NCBI RefSeq assembly: GCF_018143015.1
Contig: NC_054741.1
Span: 11,894,236-11,958,235, forward strand
Source: Lytechinus variegatus
Lineage: Eukaryota > Echinodermata > Echinoidea > Temnopleuroida > Toxopneustidae
Length of the DNA: 64,000 bases
Direction: 5' to 3'
In this document: one piece after another, positions 46,052 through 57,962 of the stretch
How the letters are laid out: every line of letters starts with the position of its first letter
Position numbering within the stretch: the stretch's first letter is position 1
Position numbers and translations under genes: made by a program
Notes under the pieces: model-generated
What the model was told of the DNA's origin: nothing
Databases searched by the model: none
What the model saw: the letters and a program-made list of their open reading frames with translations, nothing else

Positions 46052-48051
46052 CCCGGGGGGGGGGCACTCGACCAAAAAAGTGGTGGGGGGTGTGCCGCGG
46101 GCGAGACAAAAAACGGGGGCCTTGGAGCGGGCTTATTGCAAAAAGGAGGGTCCTCGGAACGGGCATCGGAACGACAAATGTTTGTGAAAACGGGGGTCCT
46201 TGGAACGGATCGCCAGCGTGTGAGCGCGTATGCATCCCTACGAAACGGTCATGCGTGCATGATGCAGCTAGCGCGGCCTCCGCGGGGAGCGCGTTTCCGT
46301 TTTACACCCTTGCGAAGGCATTTTCCGGAAAAGTAGCCAAAAAGCGACTAGTGAAGAGTCTACGTCTACGTTTGTTTACATTATCAGCTGGGGCGCGCGA
46401 TCCAAAGTCCGCACCGAACAGAACATACCGTACTTGCAAATGCAACTGAGCTTATACCAGGTTCAATACGAATGTCTGCCTTGATCATTTGTCTTGCGAT
46501 TTGCTGATGTCCGTCTTTCTCTCTATCTGTCTATAATCTATCTCTCAAATTTTATCTCTATCTATCTATGTAACTGCAGTATCTATCTATCTAATAATCT
46601 TCTCTGTCTCTCTCATTCTTTATCTAACATCTATCTATCTCAAATTCTCTATCTCTCTCTATCTATCCATCCATCTGTCTGTCTTTCTCTATTTCTCTCT
46701 ATCTATTTATCTATTTTTTAACTAGAGTATCTATCGATCTATCTGTTAATTTGTTAATAATCTTCTCTGTCTCTCTCATTCTTTAATTATAAAATATCTC
46801 TCTCTCTCTCTATCTATCTATCTATCCATCTGTCTGTCTTTCTCTTATTCTCTCTATTTATCTATTTTTTTAACTTATCTATCTGTTAATTTGTTAATAT
46901 TCTTTGTCTCTTTCCTCTTATCTATCTATCTATCTCTCATCTATCTATCCATCTGTCTGTCTTTCTCTATTTCTCTCTCTCTATCTATCTATCTATATAT
47001 GTTAATTTGTCTACCTCTCTGTCTCTCTCATTCTTTATCTTTCTATCTATCTAACATCTATCTATCTGTCTCTCAAATTCTCTCTCTCTCCGGCTTCTCT
47101 AGCATCATTCTGTCTGTCTTTTTTCTCGCTTTCTCTTTGTTCGTCCTATTTCTATCTACAACATCTTTCTCTCTCTCTCTATCTATCGATCTATCTATCT
47201 ATCTATCCTTCTCTCTCTCTCCCTCTCTCTCTCCCACTCTCCTCTATATATCGACCTCTCTGTCTCTCTCTCTCTCTCTATTTATCTTTCTATCCATCCA
47301 TCTCTCCCTCTTTCTTTCTATCTATCTATCCACCTCTCTCTCTCTCTCTCTCTCTATTTCTTTCTATCTACCTATATATCTATCTATATATCTGTCTATC
47401 TTGTCTCTGTCTATTATCAGTCTTCTATATCTATCTTTTGGCAGCTTCTAAGTGTATCAATCCATCAAACTTCAATTTGTCTTTCCATTATAAGTATCTG
47501 TTTATTTTGATTTTGTCTGTTCATTCTATTCATTTAGTTAATAATTTATTTAAAAAAAAAAAAACTATCATAAACAACGCGACTGCAAAAGCATGTTCGG
47601 ATTTCACTCTGACTGCCGCTCTCTCTGTAAAAGTGCCGAGGAACTCTGTGCTCTGATCAGTAACTGCAAATTGCATGCGGTGGTGGACTCGCCTGTGTCA
47701 CACGCTGCATGCAACCAGCGACGTGTGTAGACTCTTCACTAGTCGCTTTTTGGCTACTTTTCCGGGAAATGCCTTCGCCAGGGTGTAAAACGGAAACGCG
47801 CCGCCGGGGAGCTCTGCGGCCGCTTTTCACCAAAATTGCAGCTCATTCAATGCGATCGGAGCGGCGTAACGAAAAGTATGCGCTGCTCTGGAGCGGATTT
47901 CTCTCTTCTCTTTTCTCGATAGAAGAAAATGCTATGCCTTGGAGCGGCTTCTTTGTTCTTGTTCTCAACAAGGCAAAAATGCTATGCCTTGGAACGGAAA
48001 TTTGAGTGTGTGAAAATGGGGGTCCCCTCCGCGGCACATACCCACTCCGGG
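46052..48051. mobile_element. 2-kb fold-back DNA element carrying a TCTA microsatellite
   Basis: Perfect 8-bp target duplication CCCATTAG at 46044-46051 and 48052-48059. The ends are CCCGGGGGGGGGGCACTC and, reverse-complemented, CCCGGAGTGGG. Inverted arms of about 320 bp share GTTTCCGTTTTACACCCT, then AAGTAGCCAAAAAGCGACTA and GTGAAGAGTCTAC. The centre is a 900-bp TCTA/TCTC microsatellite. No transposase ORF. Family matches 23484-23989. Confidence 0.88.
46494..47430. repeat. TCTA/TCTC microsatellite
   Basis: Over 900 bp of TCTA, TCTC and TCTG repeats form the core of the fold-back element. Long Leu/Ser/Ile ORFs across it are repeat artefacts. Confidence 0.95.
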
Positions 48052-49623
48052 CCCATTAGCCGGCCAGCTGACCATTAGGCCATGGACCGTTATACATGTT
48101 ATACAGGTTGTGCGAGCTAGGGTCTAGTGTGGTACGTACTACTAGGGTCTGTCTGGGTAAATGGAAAAAAAACCAGTAGGACCTACATCTAAGTATATGT
48201 ATATATATCCTTGTATGTTTCGTGTCAATTGTAATATATTGTATTGTACACAAGCCGGTACACAATTAGCAGTTTTCGGCTGAGTGAACGTGGACAGTGG
48301 AAGCTTTTGACCTCAGAGCCCCGGGTTCAGAGCACTATGGGACTGTACGATCTGACCAGGGCCCTGGGAACAATTTCTTTTATTATTATTAATAGTTGTT
48401 GTGCTGATGTAAATTTGTGAAAGAAAACGAAAAAAGGAAGGTTTCACTAAAAACTTAAGGTGATTGGATTTTGCTTACATTTTTCAATTTTTAGACATGA
48501 TCCTTCCATACACGCAGCACCCCCGCCGAGCTCGAGGCCGAGGAAAATTTGGGGGTGCCCCAGCAGACCAGTGCCCATAAGGGGAAGGGCTTCCAACAAC
48601 AACCGTTCAACAAAATGAAACATTTTCAATTATTGCTTCGATTTGAGATTTATGGGGGGGGGGGGGGGGTAGGCCTACTCTGATCATGCATAAAACCACT
48701 CACTCATACCATGTCTACAAAAAAAATGAATACGGGGGGGGGGGCAGTATCGTGGCCCCCAAATCAGCCAAAATTATGTTCAGTAATTTCAGTTGAATAT
48801 GAATAATGTGTCTGATGCCCAAGACTAAGGCTTGACCTTGTGACCTTGATTGTGACTGCCCATCAGGCTCGTGTGCATTGACGGCGGTTGTAGGTCACGG
48901 GAGTGTTCCACCGTTTGCCTAACATATCGTATAGTGTAATATTGTGAACATGCTAGCCTAACAATAAAGATGGTAGGTTTCTGAATAGAAACATACTGTA
49001 CTCCATTCAGTTCTCAATCTCATTTCATTTTCTCACAGGAATTAGGGACAACATAATATAACTCTGTGATTATGAGTAAAACAAAGTAATGAAAAAAAAT
49101 CAGGAATTTTTGCGGTTACATTAAACCAACGCAAAGATTGTTTGAAATATTTTAGATTAGAAATACATTAGATTAGCAGACAGGTAGGTAACTGACCATT
49201 TCCTTCCTTCCTTGGACTCAAACAATGACCACTATCTCCCTAACTCTCTTTTGCACTGATGCATGTTGCTGATCGAACAATACTGATATGATCCGTATTT
49301 ATGACCTCAGTCACCCATGACCCAGAAGTGACTGGATGCGTTTATTTTTCCTCTAGTGCAACTATACATGGAACTCGAATGGAACTAGATTATTATTTTT
49401 TTTTGAATATGAAATTTACCACATTTTGAAGTTAGCTTAATTTCATTTCATTGTGAGCATTTCCTGGTTTATCAAATGAGGAGATCGATGACACCACACA
49501 CTCAATATTTCTTTGGTATTTTGTAATATGATATTTTTACTTTCTCATCATGTGAAACAATGTTTCATTCTCTCTGTACATGAAATACCACTTGTATAGT
49601 TTGCAATTTGACCAGGTGGGTGT

Positions 49624-49795
49624 TTGTTTCATAAAGCTGTTCGCAAGTTAAGAGCGACTTTAAGAACGACTGGTGGCACTTTCTTCGAGCAAACCCTCGC
49701 AATGAAGTTTTTGTGTATATCACTTATTACCCAAGAAAGGATCACCAGTCGTTCTTAAAGTCGCTCTTAACTTACGAACTGCTTTATGAAACGGC
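49624..49795. mobile_element. Fold-back element with near-perfect arms
   Basis: The left arm contains AAGTTAAGAGCGACTTTAAG and AACGACTGGTG. The right arm contains the complement, CACCAGTCGTTCTTAAAGTC and GCTCTTAACTT. Outer parts match as TTTCATAAAGC and GCTTTATGAAA. Arms of about 52 bp surround a 65-bp loop. Confidence 0.8.
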
Positions 49796-50167
49796 CCCGG
49801 CCTAATATGCTTCATTCTCAGACTATTTCCATATGCTCCTCCCTCCATCCGCCCTCCACTGTGGCGGGGCGGATGGATGGGAGCTCCACTCCTCGATCGC
49901 CTCACAGTCAGAGACGCAGTCACACTTGCTCCGAAAAGACACGAAAACCTCGACAAGGTCACAAACAGCTTAATTGCAGTTTTACTTAAAACTTTAATGA
50001 CGTAATTCCCTTGAAGACCGTAGAGACGAAATAAGAGGCAGATATTAGAAGTGACCAGAACTCATTTGATAACAAAGTTGACAAACTATGCTAATTATCG
50101 GAAAACTTTTGCCTGACCAAATCTGAACAAGTGGTGGTGTTATTGTAATACTAATAGATTGAGCATT

Positions 50168-50518
50168 AAAGGGGAAGTTCAACCTAAAGAAAAGTTTGTT
50201 GTACAAATAGCAGAAGAAATTGGTGAAGGTTTGAGGAAAATCCGTTGAAGATTAAGAAAGTTATTAGAATTTTAAGTTTTGGATTTGTGACGTCATAAAC
50301 GAGCAGCTGCCCATTATGTTATGTAATATAAAATGCATGAATTTTATTTTGATAATGGTTCCTGGTGACTTATTTTTGTTTTCTTTTTATGATCGGGCGT
50401 GAAATGATTTACTAAAGGTATACTGTAAAACCATTTTATGTAAACCTTTGGCAATATTTATTATTATTTTTCTGTTATTTTTATTATAAGATTTTTATCA
50501 GGGTGAACTTACCCTTCA
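50168..50518. mobile_element. MITE with AAGTTCAACC ends
   Basis: Ends read TTAAAGGGGAAGTTCAACC and, reverse-complemented, TTGAAGGGTAAGTTCACC. About 350 bp, no ORF. The border design resembles the TTAA-flanked family but the interior differs. Confidence 0.65.
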
Positions 50519-51140
50519 ACACCATTGTATGTTAAACATTTTGTGGTTCAATCAAGATAATTGTCAAATCTGTGAAAATTGAAATATTCTTTAATTAAAA
50601 TAACCCCCAAAATAGTGAGTCATTATCACTGACTTTTGCATATAACCTTTTTTAAAAGATCATCAAAACTTTTAAATGTCATAACTTTGTTACTTTACTT
50701 TCGATTTTGACAATTTTCAACATGGTGCTTTGTTGATTTTCTGTATTGATTCCAATCATTTTTTTTTCTGGGGTGTACTTGAACTTTAATTTTGAAATTA
50801 TGTCCACACAACAACTAGAGGTCAGTGGTCACAACATCGCGCGTGTTTTTGCACCCACGTGCACATCAACTTGCAAATTTCTGCACAAAGATTGTAACCA
50901 AGGGCTTGGAACTGGGGCCATGTGGCACACCATTTACGGCGTGCTGGCCTCGTTTTCTTAAATGATTTTGCCTTTTAGGAGAGCTCTCTGTTATTTTATT
51001 AAACTGCACAAAATGTAACTTTCCCTTGAAATAGGATCAATAACTTTTTAATCAGGTGTAGTTAAGGAATCGTCTTTCATAATTATGCATTCATATTATA
51101 TAACAGTTAACTTTGTATTGTTGACATTCACCATTTCACC

Positions 51141-52085
51141 TGCAAAGCAGCTTTTCCGACCACGGCGGCGGCGTCAACACTAAATCCTTACCTTAGGCTA
51201 AGTTTTTTTAATAACAGCATAACTTAGAAAGTATATGGACCTAGTTCACGAAACTTGGACATAAGGTTAATAAAGTTTACTGAACATTCTGCCTGAGTTT
51301 CAGGTTACATGACCGAGGTCAAAGGTTATTTACTTAGGGTCAATGAACTTGGACCATGTTGGGGAATCAACATCAAAATCTTAACCTAAGGTTAAGTTTT
51401 TGACATTTCGTCATAATTTCGAAAGTATATGGACCTAGTTCAATAAACTTGGTCATAAAGGTAATCAAATATTACTGAACATCCTGTCTGAGTTTCAAGT
51501 CACATGACGAAGGTCAAAGGTCATTAAAGGTCAATGAACTTTTACCATGCTGGGGGGCATATGTTGAATTACCATCATAGCTCCCCAAGTGTATTGTTCT
51601 AGTTCATAAAACGTGGACACAAAAGTAATCAATTATCACTGAACAACCTGTGAGAGTTTTAGTCCACATGACTAAGGTCAAGGTAATTTAAGGTCAATGA
51701 AATTTGTCCTTGTGGGGGTATTTGTTAAAAAAAATCGTAACTCTGAAAGTGTATGTATCTAGTTCATAAAAGTTAGACGTAAGATTAATTAAGTATCACT
51801 GAACATCTCGTGCGAGTTTCAGGTCGCATGACCAAAGTCAAATGTCATTTAAGGTCAATGCACTTTGGCCATGTTTATGGATATAGTTTATGACATGTGG
51901 ACATAGGGGTAATCAAGTCTTTGGTCACATGATCAAGGTCAATTGCTATTTAGGGTCAATGAACGTAGTATTGTATTATTATATGAATAATGTTTTTTGT
52001 GAAAAATTATCTTAGTTTTTAAAGTGCAGCACTGTTGCTATAATATGTAATGCAGGTGAGACTGCCAGAGGTGCTCCACTTGTTT
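51141..52085 (+). mobile_element. AGGTCA-rich dispersed repeat, long copy
   Basis: Starts TGCAAAGCAGCTTTTCCGAC and ends GAGACTGCCAGAGGTGCTCC before ACTTG. It is built of about five diverged units of 170-200 bp. Each carries AAAGTATATGGACCTAGTTC-like and GGTCAATGAAC-like words. AGGTCAAAGGTCA, a perfect DR1, is at 51511-51523. Same family as 22432-22785, opposite orientation. Confidence 0.8.
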
Positions 52086-52749
52086 AAAGTTAAGTGAGCA
52101 TAGAAATAAGCAAAATAAGCAGGTAACAATATAGAGTTAATGTAGTTATTTCAATCCTCACTTGCAAGGACGAATTCTTGGTAGGCCTATTCATGATTAG
52201 AACAGAGCTATACAATATATATGAATAACTTTATTGTCACTTCCAAAGAAATAGGTCTACTATAGCTCGAATAATTACACTGTTCATTTATTTTGCAATG
52301 CCTTTCAAGTTTCAGGTTTCGATGAGATTAATTCGAGAAACATGTTTTAACGGATGACAACAAACTATCAAAAATTATATTAGGCCTATACGTGGACTCG
52401 TTGACGGGGCACACGATAAAGGCGAAAAATGAGAAGTCGGAAATTTAGCCGCAATCTTTACAAACACTCAAACAGAATATGTAGTAAGCATTGAAGGGAA
52501 TTGCAAAATCATATTTCAAAGTATTTACATAACATTGTCTGTGAAGACTGAATCACAAGGGATAGATGTCATTGGTTATCATCCATCATTTACCATGTTT
52601 ACTGTTGAAAAGATGGGAAAGACATGGTACAGATAAGGCACGTGTAAACAGGTATATAGTCTATTTAACTTTGATAGTCCAAATCCACATTATTGGCTTA
52701 GGTGGGAGATTAGATAAACTAACGTCATGGATGAAGGAGAAGAGGGAGA
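52086..52749. other. Intergenic, nothing recognised
   Basis: AT-rich sequence without ORFs, splice patterns or resolved repeats. Confidence 0.5.
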
Positions 52750-53086
52750 GAGCGTATGGCAAGCTGTTTTAATATTTAATTCTGATAGGATTCAGTTCTT
52801 GATATCAATAAATTGTTTTGTCAAGTTAAGCAATGGTAAGTGTTGATATCAAGAAATCGAATTCTTGATATCAAGAAATGGTTTTGTGTAGTCAAGCAAT
52901 GATAATTCTTGATATCAAGAAATGGTTTGTGTAGTCAAACAATGTTGATTCTTGATATCAAGAAATGGTTTGTGTAGTTAAGCAATGGTAATTTTTGATA
53001 TTTAGAAATGGTTTTGTATAGTTGAGCAATGTTAATTCTTGATATCAAGAATAGGATTTAATGTTAAAACGGCTCGCCATAAGAGC
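52750..53086. mobile_element. Inverted-end element built around a palindromic minisatellite
   Basis: The outer ends are TATGGCAAGCTGTTTTAA and, reverse-complemented, TATGGCGAGCCGTTTTAA, each running into ATTTAAT-like sequence for about 28-32 bp. The interior is 5-6 copies of a 43-46-bp unit. Each unit carries the perfect 16-bp palindrome TTCTTGATATCAAGAA or a near match, followed by ATGGTTTTGTGTAGTCAAGC. Confidence 0.8.
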
Positions 53087-54238
53087 GAGTCACATATGTG
53101 TGTATTCGTATCTGTGAGCAAGGATCTTTTGAGATCTTTGAAGGTCTCAATTTTGTTTTAGTCACGGAGTAGGATAGGAGTATTCACAATACAAGAATGA
53201 AGAAAACTGAGTCCATCCACGCATCTTCGCAAAGTCGTAATAAAGACCCACCGCGGATGACTCCATGTTTGAGGACGGTACGTAAGTGCTCTGGAAGAGT
53301 AAGGACATTGTCAATACAAGCTCTAAGAAGTATCAGGTAACAGGGGTAATCATGTTCAAGTTTTTTCCATGTATGATTTAATTTTTTTTTTAGATTCCAT
53401 TTACCTTAATTTGAGTTTAGCATTAATATTGTTGATAAGTTCTTCCAATTTTATATATATTCTGCCCGTCATCTCAACTTGAGAAACGCAAAGATCGCAG
53501 GTATCATCATCTCTGTGAATGTCTCTCTAATCATGATACGCGCGTTCATGCTTGACAAAGTAATTTGTAAATTGCCATTTTGTAGTATTTAAATAATTTT
53601 GTTGTAAAAAGAAATTACGGATATCTCATCTCGATTCTCGCGTAGGCTTTTTTTGTGTTCGCCATCTGTTGATGAAATGAAATTCTATATGTCACAAACT
53701 TCTTTGAATATCTCCTACGTTTAACAACCAGACATAAATTATCTCGTGATATATAAATATAGCTGCTATCAAAACTCTTATCTAGCGTGTGTGGGTTCGT
53801 GTGTTTTGGGGTAGGTGGGAGAGTGCGCGCGTGTGTTTACGTTGGGGCTTGTGTGCATGGGTGCAGGGGAGGATATAGGTGAAGCTACTGTTAGTAGCTC
53901 AATGGATGGAGAGGGATCGTAGTCTGCAGGCACAGACCCTCATTGGAAATTCGTTCAACAAGTGTGCCTCCACGCAAAGACTAGCACATACAAAACTTGA
54001 GCGAGAAAGCCTTCAGTACACAAGGCATGAGTATAGGCTGCACATTCAGACCCTTATTTCGAGTGAAGGGTTTGCCCAGCAGACTAGAGGGATCGTGAGC
54101 GGAAGGAGAAGAGATTAGAAAAAAGTCGGGAGGTAAAAAGAGGTGAAGTGGGAGAGAGAACAAGAGATAGTAGACATAGCGGAAGAGATATCAACACATT
54201 CAGAAAGTAGTCTGCAAGCACACTCATATTTGACACTT
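53087..54238. other. Intergenic, diffuse repeats
   Basis: No gene. GTAGTCTGCAGGCACAGACC at 53919-53938 pairs with GGTCTGTGCCTGGAGACTA near 54492-54510. This suggests an outer inverted-repeat unit around the hairpin element at 54250. GT-rich words occur near 53790-53850. Confidence 0.4.
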
Positions 54239-54249
54239 TAACCATTATC

Positions 54250-54363
54250 TAACCTCTTGTCGAGGCCCTGGCGGTTGCTTCCCGAGCAAAGCGAGGGATA
54301 CCCTAATTCGCTTTGCGGATCGCTTCGCTCTGGAAGCACTCCGCTAGGGCCTCGACAAGAGGC
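54250..54363. mobile_element. 114-bp hairpin MITE with 11-bp direct repeats
   Basis: Flanked by TAACCATTATC at 54239-54249 and 54364-54374. The ends, CCTCTTGTCGAGGCCCTGG and the complement of CTAGGGCCTCGACAAGAGG, pair over about 22 bp. The inside has CGAGCAAAGCGAGG and CGCTTTGCG/CGCTTCGCTC words that also fold. No ORF. Confidence 0.85.
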
Positions 54364-54374
54364 TAACCATTATC

Positions 54375-57300
54375 AGGTCTGAAGTGAAGTATAGACTCCA
54401 AAGACTGTTTTGTCAGCCGTGGTACATAGTGAATCTATTAATATCTATAGCCCCCTTGCTTCAGACTCTGTATTATATATGTGAACAACAAGGGTCTGTG
54501 CCTGGAGACTATTCAGAAAGGAAGCCTATGAGGAGGAGGTGGGGGAGGCGGGGAAGGGTATCGAAAGCCCCCGGCGAAAGCCAAGGGGATCGAGTAACGT
54601 AAGAAGAGTAGAAGACTGCACGTCTCCATACGGAGTTATCGATATGGGGCCATGTTCACAAGAGTACTCAAAATGTATATTCAGGGTTTTTTTAATTATG
54701 GAGGATATAGGCTAACGAATCGTGATGTATTTTATAGCCTACCAGTAGGTACCATTTCTGTGGGGCACATCAAAGGATAGCCAAATCGAGGAACAGCCTA
54801 GTACAGGTTTTATATTTCGAGGCCAGTTTGTTTCATGGGGACTTTGGGCGTTCAAGAATAATAGAATAGTAAATAATAAATCAGTTAAAGAAAACAAATC
54901 AATATATTTTGAGACATACTCTTTAAAGGATAATAATATGAAAAATAAGGCACACACGCATAAAACAAGCTTAAAATGATCATCATGTCGCGTGGAATAG
55001 GGCCTAATTGTTGCGTAACGATGGGAGGAATGCATCGGTAGCCAGGAGGAGGGCATCCCACCCCTTTGACCTCTTCTCGGTGCCGCCAGTACATAACAAG
55101 GAGGAGTGATATTACCCCCATCATCTATCTTCCACAGCGCCTAAGGTCACTTTGTAACGAACAGCATGCAATCCCGTCGCATGGTTCCCATTCCATGTTG
55201 GCATCGGCCAGGCATTCGTGTACCCAGCAGCCAGACCAAGGCGAGGGGGCAGCGCTGATGACATCCGGGAAGAAGCTAGGTCGTGTGTTTGTGGGTGTGT
55301 GTGTGTTATAGATTAGTCTTATTGATCTGGAGACAGCATGGTCTCGAGAGGATAAGACCGTAAACATCTTGGAGATCTGAAATCGAGAACCTCTCATTTT
55401 TAAAGGCTATTTTATACTTACGTTGTGATATCAATTTCAGGTAAGCTGATTGCCATCATTATTTATTCATTCATTCATTCATTCATTCATTGTTTTGTTT
55501 GTTGTAAATCCCCTTTTCTTCTAAAGCATGAACAGACAGAACATCTGTATATGCCTCCTCGAGGTTTGTTGATCACAAAAGGCGTACATATTTAGTCCCG
55601 TCACAGGACAGGCGCGTAACGTGTGTTACGCGAAAAATAGTTGAGAACAAGGGCTATCATAATTATTATTCAGGCGAAGATGCATATGCTGTTTTTTGTG
55701 AATATTTGGTTGAAAGGTTTCACTTAATTTCCATTGGGCTGATACTAATTTATTTGACTTTATAGCGTAATAGTATAGAGGCTGTTAATCTCGACATAAG
55801 TACACACTATTATTCTATTTTTATATCGTCCGAAAGGGGCGATTTCCCCCTGATAGTCAGGATGATTTGCCTTGACAAGTGAAATTAAGTCAGAACAAGG
55901 GAGAATATGGGCCTAAGAATCCATTCAAAGCCTGGTTGGCGCCACAGAACGATCCATGTCATGTGATGTGTATGCTATCCGACCTTGCTCGGATATCAGA
56001 TCCTGATGTGAACATTGTGAGCCGATTGACCTCTTGGCCTTTGAGATGCAGTACAAGCACATGGGATGGATATGGAAATGATTCAGCGGGGTTACGGGAG
56101 AAGCGGTGGGCTGGACGAGGGAGGTGATAAGTCAGCATGACTGAGCGCAGAGTATCTCTGCCAGAGTTTCCGAGTGAATCAAAATGGGCCTAATTACTCT
56201 CTTGGGGCGGACCGCGAATAATTAAAATAGGAGACCGGATGACCTTCGCAACACAAAGCATAGCAATGATTGTAGAACATTTTAACGATTGATTGCATTG
56301 ACTACAATGTACAATCAATTATTGTGTTGCTGGACCCTGGTATGGAAATTATATTATATGGCCCATCTCTACAAACAGAGATACAAAACCTATTCATTTA
56401 CAACACTGATCTATTTTTGTGTTGTGGAGCTTGTTAAATACTGATGATATTCGGATGATATCTAGGCTATGTCCACTTTCATTTCTTATTGGCCCCCGGC
56501 GTCGTATTACGTCAGCCGTGTGAACACGGCTGTGCTGCGACGCCTAATAAGACGGTACATTCAGGGAGTATATTATAGACCCAACTCCCTGGTACATTGT
56601 ATGTAATTACGATAACTTACACACGAGACGGTACTGTTCTTACCAGCTGTGTGAAAACATCCACAGAGATGCTGAAGAAGAATGGTCACACGATGACGCA
56701 TAACTAAGATGCCATCACTATCGGGGACTCCCACATGGAGAATGATTTACGTGTACGAGCAATGGAAATAGGTATATAGGCTGCCAAGATGACATTAAGG
56801 GCGGGAGGGGGGGGGTGCAATAATCAGAAGAGGGCACCCCTATCGATTTTTCTCAAACCGCAGATATTGCAAAGTGTTTGAAAAATAGGAAAACTGACAT
56901 TGTCATTAATGACAATAGTATTCAGATATTTAAAAACATGCTACAAACCCACAAAACAGATAAACTTGCAAAGAATAGTAATGTGAGTCACTTAAGAAAG
57001 TACAAAGCAATCATAATATTGGCTCTGAATGGAGTGATCCATCCGTATCTCTTTTTTAATGAGGAAGGGGGCAGAAGAAGAGAAGGAAATAAAACAAACA
57101 AAAAGAAGAAGAACAACAACAACAAAATGGGAGTTTTCGCCTTTACTACGGTGAAACTCTCTACAACACATCGATTCCTTTGAAAATGCAATTAAACTCA
57201 ATATGGAGAGCAGAGAGGCTTTTCTCGAAAGTTTGTGGACTGGGACAGCATTATCCGCTGAGGAACAATTGTAATTATAATGTTGTCCAGAGTCAAGAGC

Positions 57301-57660
57301 TACCGACGCTGTCCCGGTCCACCAACTATCGACAAAACTATCCTCTGAAAGGAATTGGTGTGTAGTAGAGGGTCTCCTCCTAATGCGGAAAGTCCAGATT
57401 AAAAGTCTTTACGGTGTTTTGGGTGGCGCCCAGACCTGGGTCCAGCCTGCATGGAACCTTGACTTGGTTCCACTCTCGTGAAATCAATACAAGTGATTCA
57501 AGTAACCTTTCATCACGGTGTTGAATGTTATTTGTGTGCATTCACGTGTCGTCTCGCTTCTCGAGTATGGTATCTTCTTCTCGGCATATTAATTCAAACG
57601 CAGGCTATTTACCATCTCACTCCCCTTCCAATATCCAATCGTATTATTTAACTCTTCTAG
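54375..57660. other. Region upstream of glutathione synthetase
   Basis: No coding exon supported. Holds an ATTC microsatellite near 55465-55492, a palindromic MITE at 56245-56340, a poly-G run near 56809 and a loose inverted pair near 57210-57350. Promoter and upstream UTR exons of the synthetase gene may lie here but show no clear signal. Confidence 0.45.
56245..56340. mobile_element. Palindromic MITE related to 17688 copy
   Basis: The ends are GCAACACAAAGCATAGCAAT and, reverse-complemented, AGCAACACAATAATTGATTG. Shares GATTGATTGCATTGACTA with the family. About 95 bp, no ORF. Confidence 0.6.
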
Positions 57661-57694
57661 GAGTCTTTGGCAAGTGGAGTAGATATCAACAAGA

Positions 57695-57962
57695 ATGGTG
57701 GAGCTACACCCTGCGGTTGAGCTACCGCTCTCGACGGATGAACTGGAAGAGTTAGCGGAGGACATGAAGGATCGGGCATATGCGATGGGGGTACTAATCC
57801 GCCCCTCCAAACACCGGACGATACATGGACCCATTACGCTGCTCCCATCCACCTTCCCGAGACTTCTCTACAATAAGGCAATGCAACTACAGACTGATAT
57901 TAATCTCCTTATGCTGGGGATCAGCAAAGACGATGAATTCCTATATGCAGCACTTAAAAGGT
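57695..57962 (+). CDS. GSS: Glutathione synthetase, coding exon 1
   Basis: Glutathione synthetase joins gamma-glutamylcysteine and glycine with ATP in the cytosol, the last step of glutathione synthesis. This exon encodes about 89 N-terminal residues. It includes DELEELAEDMKDRAYAMGVL, aligned with the first helix of the animal enzyme, then PITLLPSTFPRLLYNKAMQL and QTDINLLMLGIS, matching the family's conserved F-P-S and Q-x-D-x-N-x-L patterns. The ATG at 57695 is preceded in frame by TAG, so it is the start. A CTTCTAG acceptor at 57660 suggests a 5' UTR intron. The exon ends with AAAAG before GTAGGA, phase 2; the split codon joined to exon 2 gives Ser. Exact donor base is inferred from phase, and the end could be one or two bases to the left. 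Confidence 0.9.

Larger units (their letters stand above)
48060..51140. other. Intergenic, fold-backs and MITEs
   Basis: No gene supported. Contains poly-G runs (48653-48670 and 48736-48744), a DR2-like site at 48833-48846, a fold-back at 49624-49795, a MITE at 50168-50518 and a half MITE at about 50570-50790. Confidence 0.5.

Noticed and set aside
46494-47451. Long Leu/Ser/Ile ORF that looks membrane-like
   Set aside because: Translation of a TCTA microsatellite at the core of a fold-back element.
52790-53060. CRISPR-like regular repeats
   Set aside because: Repeats are palindromic but spacers are also repeated and the DNA is clearly animal nuclear; it is a minisatellite.
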